Below, piece by piece: positions 16,039 to 23,755 of a DNA stretch of 64,000 nt. Position 1 is the first letter of the stretch; each line of letters opens with the position of its first letter. The DNA is from JAZDFC01 sp043808235 (GTDB taxonomy: Bacteria; Bacteroidota; Ignavibacteria; Ignavibacteriales; Melioribacteraceae): contig JAZDFC010000105.1 of NCBI GenBank assembly GCA_043808235.1, positions 62,001 to 126,000 of the forward strand, written 5' to 3'. A program made the translations under genes and the position numbers. The notes below the pieces were generated by a model that saw only the letters and a program-made list of their open reading frames with translations, was not told the origin of the DNA and ran no database searches.

Positions 16039-17130
16039 ATGTTAAAGAAAACAGCGTTGTTAACTATCATTGTTTTGGTCTATTCATTTGCTCTCGCCCA
16101 AAACCAAACACCAAAAGAATTTACATTACGAACAGGAGTTAATGTTAGTCATTGGCTGTCGCAAAGCGATAAGCGCGGTGATGAACGCCGAAACTATATC
16201 ACAGAAAAAGATTTTAAAACCATCGCGGAAACTGAATTCGATCATGTGCGACTTTGCCTCGACGAAGAACAGTTGTGGGACTCTGTTGGAACCCGGCAAA
16301 CAGAAGCATTCGAGTTAATGCACAATGCCATCAATTGGTCGTTGGAAAACAATCTGCGCGTTATTGTTGACTTGCACATTATTCGCTCACATCATTTTAT
16401 CGCAGCTTCAAATCCTTTGTGGACTGATCCGAAAGAACAGGAAAAATTGGTCGATATTTGGAAGCAGTTATCAAAAGAATTAATTCAGTATACGACCGAT
16501 ATGGTTGCGTATGAAATTCTAAATGAAGCAGTAGCAAACGATCCGGAAGATTGGAACAAACTTTTAAATATGGTTATCACCGCACTTCGGGTTAACGAAC
16601 CGGAAAGAAAAATCGTAGTTGGATCGAACAGATGGCAGGTGCCGGATACCTTCCCGGATTTAAAACTGCCGGAAAACGATACCAATATTATTCTGAGTTT
16701 CCATTGTTATTCACCGATGGCATTAACGCATCACACAGCGCCCTGGACGGGAATAGCCGAATATACCGGACCGGTAAATTACCCCGGACAGATTGTTGAC
16801 ACAGCTTATTACAAAGATTTATCCGAATCTACTGTTGCCATAATGAGAAGTTTCGCGAACGGATATTTTGATAAATCTGTACTCGAAAAAATAATGGCTC
16901 CGGCAATTAAAATAGCAAAAGAGAAAAACCTTCCTTTGTATTGCGGTGAGTTTGGAATTTATCCCGCCATCCCGGAAGAAATAAGTTTACGCTGGTATAA
17001 AGATATGTGCGCTATTTTCAACGAGAATAATATTGCTTATTGCCACTGGTGTTACAAAGGTGATTTCCCGGTAGTGGATTCGAATGGCGAGCCGATTAAA
17101 AATTTAACTTCAATACTTACGGGAAAATAG
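16039..17130 (+). CDS. Secreted glycoside hydrolase, GH5-like (cellulase family)
   Basis: The protein has a signal peptide (residues 1-20, ending ALAQ) and a 340-residue TIM-barrel domain of clan A type. The acid/base is Glu163 in YEILNEAV and the nucleophile is likely Glu304 in LYCGEFGIYP; Arg71 in HVRLCLDEEQ and the DLHIIRSHH loop also match GH5. It probably acts on a beta-glucan or beta-mannan outside the inner membrane; the substrate cannot be read from the sequence. There is no T9SS sorting domain, so it is likely periplasmic. Three uncharacterised genes follow on the same strand. Confidence 0.9.
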   Translation: MLKKTALLTIIVLVYSFALAQNQTPKEFTLRTGVNVSHWLSQSDKRGDERRNYITEKDFKTIAETEFDHVRLCLDEEQLWDSVGTRQTEAFELMHNAINWSLENNLRVIVDLHIIRSHHFIAASNPLWTDPKEQEKLVDIWKQLSKELIQYTTDMVAYEILNEAVANDPEDWNKLLNMVITALRVNEPERKIVVGSNRWQVPDTFPDLKLPENDTNIILSFHCYSPMALTHHTAPWTGIAEYTGPVNYPGQIVDTAYYKDLSESTVAIMRSFANGYFDKSVLEKIMAPAIKIAKEKNLPLYCGEFGIYPAIPEEISLRWYKDMCAIFNENNIAYCHWCYKGDFPVVDSNGEPIKNLTSILTGK

Positions 17131-17144
17131 GGGAGACCTTGTTC

Positions 17145-17552
17145 GTGAATTCTATATTGATTTGCGAGATTCAACTTGCGGACTTTGATATCGAAAGATT
17201 CGATAGAATAGGGGAGTTTAGTTACGAGAAGATGTGCAGATACCTCGACGAATTCAAATGGAAGGACGAAATTCAAAAAATGGAAAATCCTGATACTACT
17301 TTTCCGTCCGTGAGCGCGGTTAACATTTACAGGGATTCATACTTTTATATTTCCGCTGTGGGCGAACCGGATGACTTTCATTTCGTAGTTGGACTCGCAA
17401 TCAAAGAAGAGCAAAAAGGATTTTTAGGATTCGGGGGCGGGAAGAAGGATAAAATGTTCGAAAAGGATTTTATTACTCTTGACGAAGCAAAGCAATATTT
17501 AAAACTGTTTTATGATGACAACTACGAAGAAATAAAAACTTTATTTCAGTAA
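17145..17552 (+). CDS. Uncharacterised cytosolic protein
   Basis: I do not recognise a family. I favour the GTG start at 17145, because GGGGAG at 17131-17136 is then at normal distance; the TTG at 17139 would be only about three bases away. The product of about 135 residues has no signal peptide or membrane segment, and is a mixed alpha/beta chain with a glycine-rich turn (FLGFGGGKKDK) near residue 100. It lies 14 bases after the GH5 gene and before a DUF4230-like gene, so it is probably co-transcribed with them. Confidence 0.65.
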   Translation: MNSILICEIQLADFDIERFDRIGEFSYEKMCRYLDEFKWKDEIQKMENPDTTFPSVSAVNIYRDSYFYISAVGEPDDFHFVVGLAIKEEQKGFLGFGGGKKDKMFEKDFITLDEAKQYLKLFYDDNYEEIKTLFQ

Positions 17553-17630
17553 TCTGATGGCAATTAAGTATTTGTGAGAGACAGTGTTTTAAATAATAAC
17601 CTGTAATTTTATACAAAGCGGGGAAACATT

Positions 17631-18398
17631 ATGCCGAACGAAGAAGGGGAGTTTTATAACAAAAAACGTCGCTCCGGAGTTTTTGGACGAATAATTTCAA
17701 CCGTTCTGATAAAGGTTGGTGTATCGGCAGTTGTAATGGCGGGTGTGGTTTATCTCGTAATTTATTTGCTTAACATGTCAAGCAAAGCCATTACCGATAT
17801 TTCCGAGAACTTTAACACCGGCAATGTAGTTAATGAATTTCAATCCTATGTTACAAAAATGGAAGGCTCAAATCTGCTGCAGGTGGCTTCGGTTAAATCG
17901 TTGGATAAATTTTCAAAGACTGATTCACAAAGTATTCTTTGGGATTTAATTTCGCTGCCGGATGTTGTCGTTGAACTTCAAATACCGGTTGAGTACACAT
18001 ACTTTATCGACTTGAAAGAAAAATGGGTTTTCCGCTGGGAAGAAGTTGACAAAAGCATAATTGTCATAGCCCCGCCGATTCAATGCGGAGCGCCCGCGGT
18101 GGATGTTTCGAAAATGGAAATAACTGAAAAGGAAGGCAGCTTTTTACGAGACGTTGAAGAAGTGAAAGAAAAATTGCGAAGCGAACTCACCGAAAGATTG
18201 AAATACATCGCTGTCGAAAAAATCTCACTCATTCGCGAAACCGCACGGGAAGAGACTAAACATTTTGTGAATAACTGGTTTGTCAAATTTTATTTTAAAG
18301 ACAGCGAATTCAAACCGGAAAAAATTGTGATCTATTTTTCGGGTGAGACACTTCCCCCGGAATCAAACGGTACAATTAAACTTGAGAGGAAGGGATAG
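17631..18398 (+). CDS. Membrane-anchored DUF4230-like protein
   Basis: The 255-residue product has a basic N-terminus, one transmembrane helix (about residues 27-47) and a large outer domain. The region LQVASVKSLDKF...WDLISLPDVVVELQIPVEYTYFIDLKEKWVF resembles DUF4230, a family of unknown function seen in Bacteroidota and Firmicutes. A proline-rich turn (IAPPIQCG) and a C-terminal amphipathic region follow. It sits 78 bases after the preceding gene and ends two bases before a TPR protein; translation of the latter may be coupled. Function unknown; the family call is by eye. Confidence 0.65.
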   Translation: MPNEEGEFYNKKRRSGVFGRIISTVLIKVGVSAVVMAGVVYLVIYLLNMSSKAITDISENFNTGNVVNEFQSYVTKMEGSNLLQVASVKSLDKFSKTDSQSILWDLISLPDVVVELQIPVEYTYFIDLKEKWVFRWEEVDKSIIVIAPPIQCGAPAVDVSKMEITEKEGSFLRDVEEVKEKLRSELTERLKYIAVEKISLIRETAREETKHFVNNWFVKFYFKDSEFKPEKIVIYFSGETLPPESNGTIKLERKG

Positions 18399-18400
18399 AA

Positions 18401-19462
18401 TTGAAATCATACATCGGGATAATTTTCGTTATTTTGTTTTTATACGGCGCAACACAAGCGCAGGATAGCTTGCTCACTCCAAGTGCTTCCACTGCAAAAC
18501 AGGATAGTTTGATAAAAATTGGGATTGCACTACACGACAAAGGAAAATTTAATGAGGCGATACAGGCGTATGAATCGGTGTTGGACGAAAATCCATCAAA
18601 CACTGAAGCCCTGTATGAGATTTCGTATTCGTGCTTTGCAAATAGGGATTATGACGCCGCCGCTGATTATGCGCGCGACGGGCTTAAATATGATTCGAAG
18701 TATCGTCCGCTTTTTTATCTTAATCTCGGTAACGCGTTAGATAATTTAGAAGAGCCGCAAGAAGCGATAGAGGCATATAATAAGGGGATGGAAATTGAGC
18801 CTTCATACTACCTGTTTCCGTATAATCTTGGACTCACATATTATGGAATAAAAAACGTTGATAGCGCGCGGATTTGTTTTCAATCGGCATTAAAATTAAA
18901 TCCGCAACACCCCGGAAGCCATCTCGCGCTTGCCAATCTTTATGATTTTATGAACAAAAACGTTCCGGCAGTTTTAGCATTTTCAAGATTTTTAATTCTT
19001 GAGCCGTATTCAAAAAGATCGCCGGAGGCATTTGACGTAATGCAGCAAATTCTATCGGAATCAGTAAAGTTGTCGGCAAGTGTAACAATAACCGTATCGC
19101 CGGATTCAGATGCTATTGACGGAGATTTAAGATCTTTAGAAGTAAGTCTTGGTTTGGTTCATGCTGCCCGCTATTCCAAAACAGAGGAAGAAAAATCCGA
19201 GGTGCAATGGCTTGTCTATGAGTTCGATAAATTTTTTGCATTGATGAACAACTTAAGCGAGAAGAAAGCATATCCAGGTTTTATCTGGAATTATTATGTG
19301 CCGTACTTTACAGAGATGTATCGCAATAGGTTTACAGAAACATTTGTGCATTTGATTTTGCTTTGTACCGACAACGACGAAGTAAAAACCTGGATAGGCA
19401 GCAACGCGGAAATGGTAACTGCATTTATTGAGTGGAATAAGGGTTATAAGTGGAATAAATAA
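18401..19462 (+). CDS. Secreted TPR-repeat protein
   Basis: This 353-residue protein has a signal peptide (about residues 1-20, GATQAQ) followed by at least four tetratricopeptide repeats between about 40 and 205 (ALHDKGKFNEAIQAYESVLDENPSN, ALYEISYSCFANRDYDAAADYARDGLK and similar). The last 140 residues form a helical domain that I do not recognise. TPRs mediate protein binding, so it may scaffold a periplasmic complex. The TTG start at 18401 is preceded by GAGAGGAAGGG, a strong ribosome site, and lies only two bases after the DUF4230-like stop. Confidence 0.8.
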   Translation: MKSYIGIIFVILFLYGATQAQDSLLTPSASTAKQDSLIKIGIALHDKGKFNEAIQAYESVLDENPSNTEALYEISYSCFANRDYDAAADYARDGLKYDSKYRPLFYLNLGNALDNLEEPQEAIEAYNKGMEIEPSYYLFPYNLGLTYYGIKNVDSARICFQSALKLNPQHPGSHLALANLYDFMNKNVPAVLAFSRFLILEPYSKRSPEAFDVMQQILSESVKLSASVTITVSPDSDAIDGDLRSLEVSLGLVHAARYSKTEEEKSEVQWLVYEFDKFFALMNNLSEKKAYPGFIWNYYVPYFTEMYRNRFTETFVHLILLCTDNDEVKTWIGSNAEMVTAFIEWNKGYKWNK

Positions 19463-19692
19463 TTTGTTTGTTGGAAATGGACTCTATTGATTTAATATTT
19501 TTAGAACCGTATGTTTAACCACGTTGAAAATTCCAGATATAATTTTAAACCAAAGTTGGATATATAATAATTAATTATGAAACTGAGATTAGAATCGATT
19601 TTTTATTAATTCAAAATCACCAAAAAAAGAATACAGAAAAATTATTAATAGATAAAAGTTTTAAAATATTCTGTTAATGTAGAGTAACTCGT

Positions 19693-20598
19693 TTGAATCA
19701 AATGGACCTGTTGACAAAAGCATATTATGATGTAAAATTTGAAAATGCTTTTCTTAAAGCCAAGGGAAACGCATTTCAAGGTTTTTTCAATGAGCTTATG
19801 GACAGAGCATTTAAGGGTGATTTCATGCCGTGCCGACCATGGGGAAAACAAGGCGATCAAAAGAATGATGGATTTTTAAAATCTGAAAGAAGGCTATTTC
19901 AGGTTTACGCACCCAACGAAATGAAAGCAACTGAAGCTAATAAAAAAATTGATGATGATTTTAATGGAGCACTAAAATATTGGAACAAATACTTTGATAA
20001 ATGGGCTTTTGTGCATAACGCTTCCGAAGGTATTCCCGCACATATCCAAAAGAAAATTCTTGAACTAGAAAAATTAAATCAGGGAATTAAATTAGACATA
20101 TGGGGATTAGAAAAATTACGCGAAATATTTCACCATTTAGAAAAGGATGATTTAGAATCCTGGTTTGGAAATGCCCCCGATAACAACAGTAAGTTAAGCT
20201 TAGGCTTTGAAGAAATTAAAGTGTTGCTAGAAACAATTAGGTTAAAGAGACCCGATTTCAATTCGCCGGTAAAACAAGTACCCCCGAATAAAATTGAAGC
20301 AAATCAATTATCAGAATCAATATCTATTTTAATTAAAGAAGGCATGACAAAAGCTTCGCTGGTTGAGGAATTTTTTAATAAATGGTATGATCCAACCTTT
20401 GGAGAAAACATTGCAGTAACTTTTCGAGAAAAGTATGAAATCCTTCGCAACTCATTTTTACCAAACGAAATTTTTCATGAGTTACAAACATGGATCGGTG
20501 GTTCTTTAAGAGGAACCGCAGAACACGAAATGGCTGTATTAGCAATCATCTCATATTTTTTCGAAAGGTGTGATATATTTGAAGAACCTAAAAATTAA
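19693..20598 (+). CDS. ABC-3C system effector, predicted nuclease-like N-domain
   Basis: First gene of a three-gene operon. The N-terminal part has GDQKNDGF (residues 54-61) and FQVYAP (69-74), which fit the D...Q-x-Y core seen in restriction-endonuclease-like domains, with Asp59 and Gln70 as candidate catalytic residues. The C-terminal 90 residues, around LQTWIGGSLRGTAEHEMAVLAIISYFFERCDIF, are where the shared C-terminal domain of ABC-3C effectors would lie. In ABC-3C systems, described by comparative genomics as conflict systems, the effector is released or activated by the ABC ATPase. The TTG at 19693 or the ATG at 19702 may be used. Nuclease activity is inference. Confidence 0.7.
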   Translation: MNQMDLLTKAYYDVKFENAFLKAKGNAFQGFFNELMDRAFKGDFMPCRPWGKQGDQKNDGFLKSERRLFQVYAPNEMKATEANKKIDDDFNGALKYWNKYFDKWAFVHNASEGIPAHIQKKILELEKLNQGIKLDIWGLEKLREIFHHLEKDDLESWFGNAPDNNSKLSLGFEEIKVLLETIRLKRPDFNSPVKQVPPNKIEANQLSESISILIKEGMTKASLVEEFFNKWYDPTFGENIAVTFREKYEILRNSFLPNEIFHELQTWIGGSLRGTAEHEMAVLAIISYFFERCDIFEEPKN

Positions 20599-20601
20599 TA
20601 A

Positions 20602-20829
20602 ATGATATTACCTTCAAAGCATATATCGCAGGAAAATGCTCTATTGACCCTTGGAGCAAAAATATTGATTCATCTTGATGAACCAAGGACAATTTCAGCT
20701 GTTTGGGAAAAAATGTACAAATCCAGTCCCGGAAATTATGATTGGTTTGTCTTGGCGCTCGATTTACTTTACACAATAAACTGCATTGAAATTATAGATG
20801 GTCTTTTAAGACGGAGAACTTTAGAATGA
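20602..20829 (+). CDS. ABC-3C middle component
   Basis: This 75-residue protein lies between the effector and ATPase genes, three bases after the first and overlapping the second by four (ATGA). The sequence ISAVWEKMYKSSPGNYDWFVLALDLLYTINCIEI looks like a winged-helix fold of the kind found in middle components of ABC three-component systems, where the protein links the ATPase and the effector. No DNA-binding role can be claimed. Recognition is by gene order, size and sequence pattern. Confidence 0.7.
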   Translation: MILPSKHISQENALLTLGAKILIHLDEPRTISAVWEKMYKSSPGNYDWFVLALDLLYTINCIEIIDGLLRRRTLE

Positions 20830-22526
20830 TTCATCGTCTTTATAGTACTTTACCGTCATTTAAAAATATCGAACTCCATCCGGGGCTAAATGTGCTATTA
20901 GCTGAAAAGACAGAGGGGGCGTCAATTCGACAAACACGCAACAGGGCGGGGAAAACCAGTTTTATTGAAACAGTACATTTTTTAACCGGCGCAGAAATCA
21001 AAGAGAAGACTCCTTTCAGTTCCGATGCATTGCAAAACTATTCTTTTGGTATGGTCTTCGACTTAGAAAAAGAAATTGTTAAAGTAGAGCGACAAAATAA
21101 AAGCAGAAGCGGTGTTTCGGTTAATGGCGACTTAAAAACAATGACTGACTGGATGAATTTACTAGGGCAGAAAATGTTTCATTTAAATAGTGCGATTGAA
21201 GAAGACCGTGGTCCCACATTCCGCTCTCTATTTGCATATTTTGTACGACGCGCTGTTAGCAATGCTTTTATCACCCCCGAAAAACAGGCATCTATGCAAG
21301 CAACGTTCGATTACCAGATGGCATTAATGTTTTTGTTCGGAATGGATTGGCATATAGCAAAAGATTGGCAATCCGTCAGGGATAAGGAAAAAACTCTTGA
21401 TGAATTGAAAAAAGCTACAAAAGCAGGGGCTTTTAGTAATATTATAGGCAATGCAGGTCTTTTACGGACACAATTGACTGTAGAAGAAGATCGATTGAAA
21501 AAATTAAAAGAAAACGTGCAAATGTTTCACGTACATCCACAGTACAGTGAATTTGAAGCAATCGCCGATGAGCTCACCCACAAGCTTAGTGAGTTAGCGA
21601 ATGAAAATACTATTGACCTCGCAGTCATAAGAGATTTGGAGAAAGCAATTGAATCAGAACTGCCTCCTAGGATGTCCGACCTTGAATTAGTTTACAAAGA
21701 AGTTGGCATTTCGCTTCCCTCATTAATAAAAAAACGATATGAAGAAGTTGCGTTATTTCACGAATCAGTTATTAAAAATCGTCGAGATTATTTAGTTAGT
21801 GGGTTGAGTGCTGCTCAAAATAGAATTGAATCTCGCAATAAGGAAAAGATTTTACTGGACAAAAGACGTTCCGAAATTATGAATCTGTTGAAAAGTTACG
21901 GAGCACTTGATCATTTCATGAAATTACAAGCCGAGGTTGGACGACTTGAATCAGATGTGGAAATTTTACGTCAACGTTTAGAAACTGCTGAAAAATTAGA
22001 GGGAATAAAAAGCGAATTAGAAATTGAAAGAAATCATCTTTTACAAAGATTGCGTCGAAACTTCACAGAACAAAAAGAACACCTGTCTATGGCAATTCTA
22101 GCATATGAACAAACATCTAAACAGCTTTATGAAGACGCAGGAAGCATGTTAGTGGACTTTACAATAAATGGACCGGCGTTCCGTTTTGATATTCATGGAT
22201 CGCGTAGCGAGGGAATTAAAAATATGCAGATATTTTGTTTTGATATGATGCTAATGCGTTTATGTAATCAACGTGGAATTGGACCAGGCTTTTTAATTCA
22301 TGATAGCCACATCTTTGACGGTGTTGATGGTCGGCAGGTAATAAGTGCATTGCGTGTCGGCGCGAAAACGGCAGAAGAATTAGGATTCCAATATATAGTA
22401 ACAATGAACGAGGATGACGCATTCAAAGAAAAAGAAAAGGGATTTGATTTAAATAAATATATACTACCTGTAAAACTCAATGATGCCACAGAGAATGGCG
22501 GATTATTCGGAATTCGATTTGATTAA
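20826..22526 (+). CDS. DUF2326-type ABC ATPase of an ABC-3C system
   Basis: The 566-residue protein is an SMC/RecN-like ABC ATPase. It has a modified Walker A (RNRAGKTSF, residues 38-46) and a central region of about 250 residues rich in coiled coil (with LEKAIESELPP and RLESDVEILRQRLETAEKLE). A C-terminal half carries the Walker-B-like GFLIHDSHIFDGVDG around residue 492, where HD-S replaces the usual D-E. Such features match the DUF2326 proteins found as the ATPase of ABC-3C operons. It probably senses a nucleic-acid or phage signal and drives the effector. It ends two bases before a DUF502 gene fragment. Confidence 0.8.
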   Translation: MIHRLYSTLPSFKNIELHPGLNVLLAEKTEGASIRQTRNRAGKTSFIETVHFLTGAEIKEKTPFSSDALQNYSFGMVFDLEKEIVKVERQNKSRSGVSVNGDLKTMTDWMNLLGQKMFHLNSAIEEDRGPTFRSLFAYFVRRAVSNAFITPEKQASMQATFDYQMALMFLFGMDWHIAKDWQSVRDKEKTLDELKKATKAGAFSNIIGNAGLLRTQLTVEEDRLKKLKENVQMFHVHPQYSEFEAIADELTHKLSELANENTIDLAVIRDLEKAIESELPPRMSDLELVYKEVGISLPSLIKKRYEEVALFHESVIKNRRDYLVSGLSAAQNRIESRNKEKILLDKRRSEIMNLLKSYGALDHFMKLQAEVGRLESDVEILRQRLETAEKLEGIKSELEIERNHLLQRLRRNFTEQKEHLSMAILAYEQTSKQLYEDAGSMLVDFTINGPAFRFDIHGSRSEGIKNMQIFCFDMMLMRLCNQRGIGPGFLIHDSHIFDGVDGRQVISALRVGAKTAEELGFQYIVTMNEDDAFKEKEKGFDLNKYILPVKLNDATENGGLFGIRFD

Positions 22527-22527
22527 A

Positions 22528-22602
22528 TTATTCAATTACTTTCTTTACCAACTCGTATAATCCTGCGCAGAGACTCAAAATAGTTTTTATCGCCAGGTCG
22601 TG
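22528..22602 (-). pseudogene. 3'-end fragment of a DUF502 gene
   Basis: The minus strand reads HDLAIKTILSLCAGLYELVKKVIE followed by stop. That matches the last 24 residues of the intact DUF502 gene at 23017 (DLAMKTILSLGAGSHELVKRVVN), with about three quarters of the bases identical by eye over some 63 positions. Similarity fades upstream of about 22618. The fragment has no start and lies two bases beyond the ABC-3C ATPase stop. It could be the end of a decayed paralogue or the copy carried by an inserted element. Confidence 0.7.
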
Positions 22603-22745
22603 GTGGGGTAAGCTATCCCGCTCAATGTTTGTTGCTTTATTGAATATACATTCGCTGAAAGACTACTAATGGGATTGATATAGTAAGTAATCTTTTTTAG
22701 TTTTCGTCTGTGCTAAATAGGCACACAAAACAGGATGTTTGTAAA

Positions 22746-23009
22746 ATGAAATACATCGACAAAGAAGAAAAAGAGTTGATGGAGTCATATAAAAAGGGGG
22801 AATGGAAATCCATCAAAAAGAGCAGTAAAAAAGTATATGTGAAAGCTGCAAAGGAAAGTATTTTAAAAAACAAACGGATTAATATACGCCTTACATCAAA
22901 AGATTATCACGATATTCAAGTAAAGGCGATTGAAGAAGGAATTCCGTATCAAACATTAATCTCCAGCGTTATTCATAAATACAATAAAGGCGAATTAAAA
23001 AGCGCTTAG
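22746..23009 (+). CDS. CopG-type (ribbon-helix-helix) antitoxin, no toxin nearby
   Basis: I favour the ATG at 22746 over the GTG at 22710, giving 87 residues. The sequence MKYIDKEEKELMESYKKGEW, a basic middle, and KRINIRLTSKDYHDIQVKAIEEGIPYQTLISSVIHKY match the CopG antitoxin pattern in which the last 40 residues form the ribbon-helix-helix DNA-binding fold. Such antitoxins repress their own operon and neutralise an adjacent toxin, usually a short RNase. No toxin gene lies next to it; a hairpin TGTGC/GCACA around 22707-22723 precedes it and might be part of the operator. It is therefore an orphan, possibly a remnant of a former pair. Confidence 0.75.
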   Translation: MKYIDKEEKELMESYKKGEWKSIKKSSKKVYVKAAKESILKNKRINIRLTSKDYHDIQVKAIEEGIPYQTLISSVIHKYNKGELKSA

Positions 23010-23016
23010 CAAATAA

Positions 23017-23616
23017 TCAATTCACCACCCGCTTCACTAACTCATGCGAGCCTGCGCCGAGACTTAAAATTGTTTTCATTGCCAGGTCGGCAGGATAGTC
23101 CACTTCACGCACGGCTTCTTTCTTCAAATGGTAGATCATTCCACCGGTTGGCGCGGGGCTTGAAGGAATGAATACTGTGTAATCTCCATTCTCATGCCGA
23201 TCCGTAATAAACGCGGTTAACAACGTTCCGCATCCGTACAAATCAACAAGCGCAACACCATGAAACAAAGCTTTCTGCGAGCCGAATATCTGCGCGACTG
23301 TTTCTTTTATAATTCGAAAGCCCGGAATCTTTTTCAAAAAATTTTCTTCAATAAATTTATAGGACATACTTCCGAGTCGTGTCTGAAGAAATAATCCCAT
23401 AATAAAACAAATTCCAAGTATAAAAAAGAAAGTAATTAAACCGGCAACAAAAGTATTTAGCTTGGTGGTCTCGGTTAATAAAACTGTAAGCGGTTCGAGT
23501 TTATCGAATATGAATTCGTAAAGTCCTTTTAATACCAAAAGCAAAATTACAAGCGGCAGCACAACAAGCAGACCGCCGAGCAGTGTTGTATTAAAAAACG
23601 ATTTCAGTTTTTCCAT
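23017..23616 (-). CDS. DUF502 family membrane protein
   Basis: A 199-residue protein with two transmembrane segments near the N-terminus (TLLGGLLVVLPLVILLLVLK and a second around AGLITFFFILGICFIMGLFL) and a cytosolic domain with the pattern GVALVDLYGCGTLLTAFIT and FIPSSPAPTGGMIYHL, typical of DUF502. Function unknown; some relatives localise with the cell envelope. The ATG at 23616-23614 is chosen over longer starts because GGAGAAG lies just before it. The final 24 residues are duplicated as a gene fragment at 22528. Confidence 0.85.
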   Translation of the reverse strand: MEKLKSFFNTTLLGGLLVVLPLVILLLVLKGLYEFIFDKLEPLTVLLTETTKLNTFVAGLITFFFILGICFIMGLFLQTRLGSMSYKFIEENFLKKIPGFRIIKETVAQIFGSQKALFHGVALVDLYGCGTLLTAFITDRHENGDYTVFIPSSPAPTGGMIYHLKKEAVREVDYPADLAMKTILSLGAGSHELVKRVVN

Positions 23617-23755
23617 TGTCTTCTCCGGTTGCAATTTTAATTGTATTAAAGAGATATGAGGATGGAGTAGTGAGTATTGAGATAAGTTCTCGGTACTCAT
23701 TACCCATATCTTTCGTTTACACTATTTTGTTTTATCGAAGCTTAGCTTCGAATTA

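Noticed and set aside
22216..22489. Two minus-strand frames within the ABC-3C ATPase gene
   Set aside because: Both are antisense to the Walker-B end of the ATPase and carry no family pattern.
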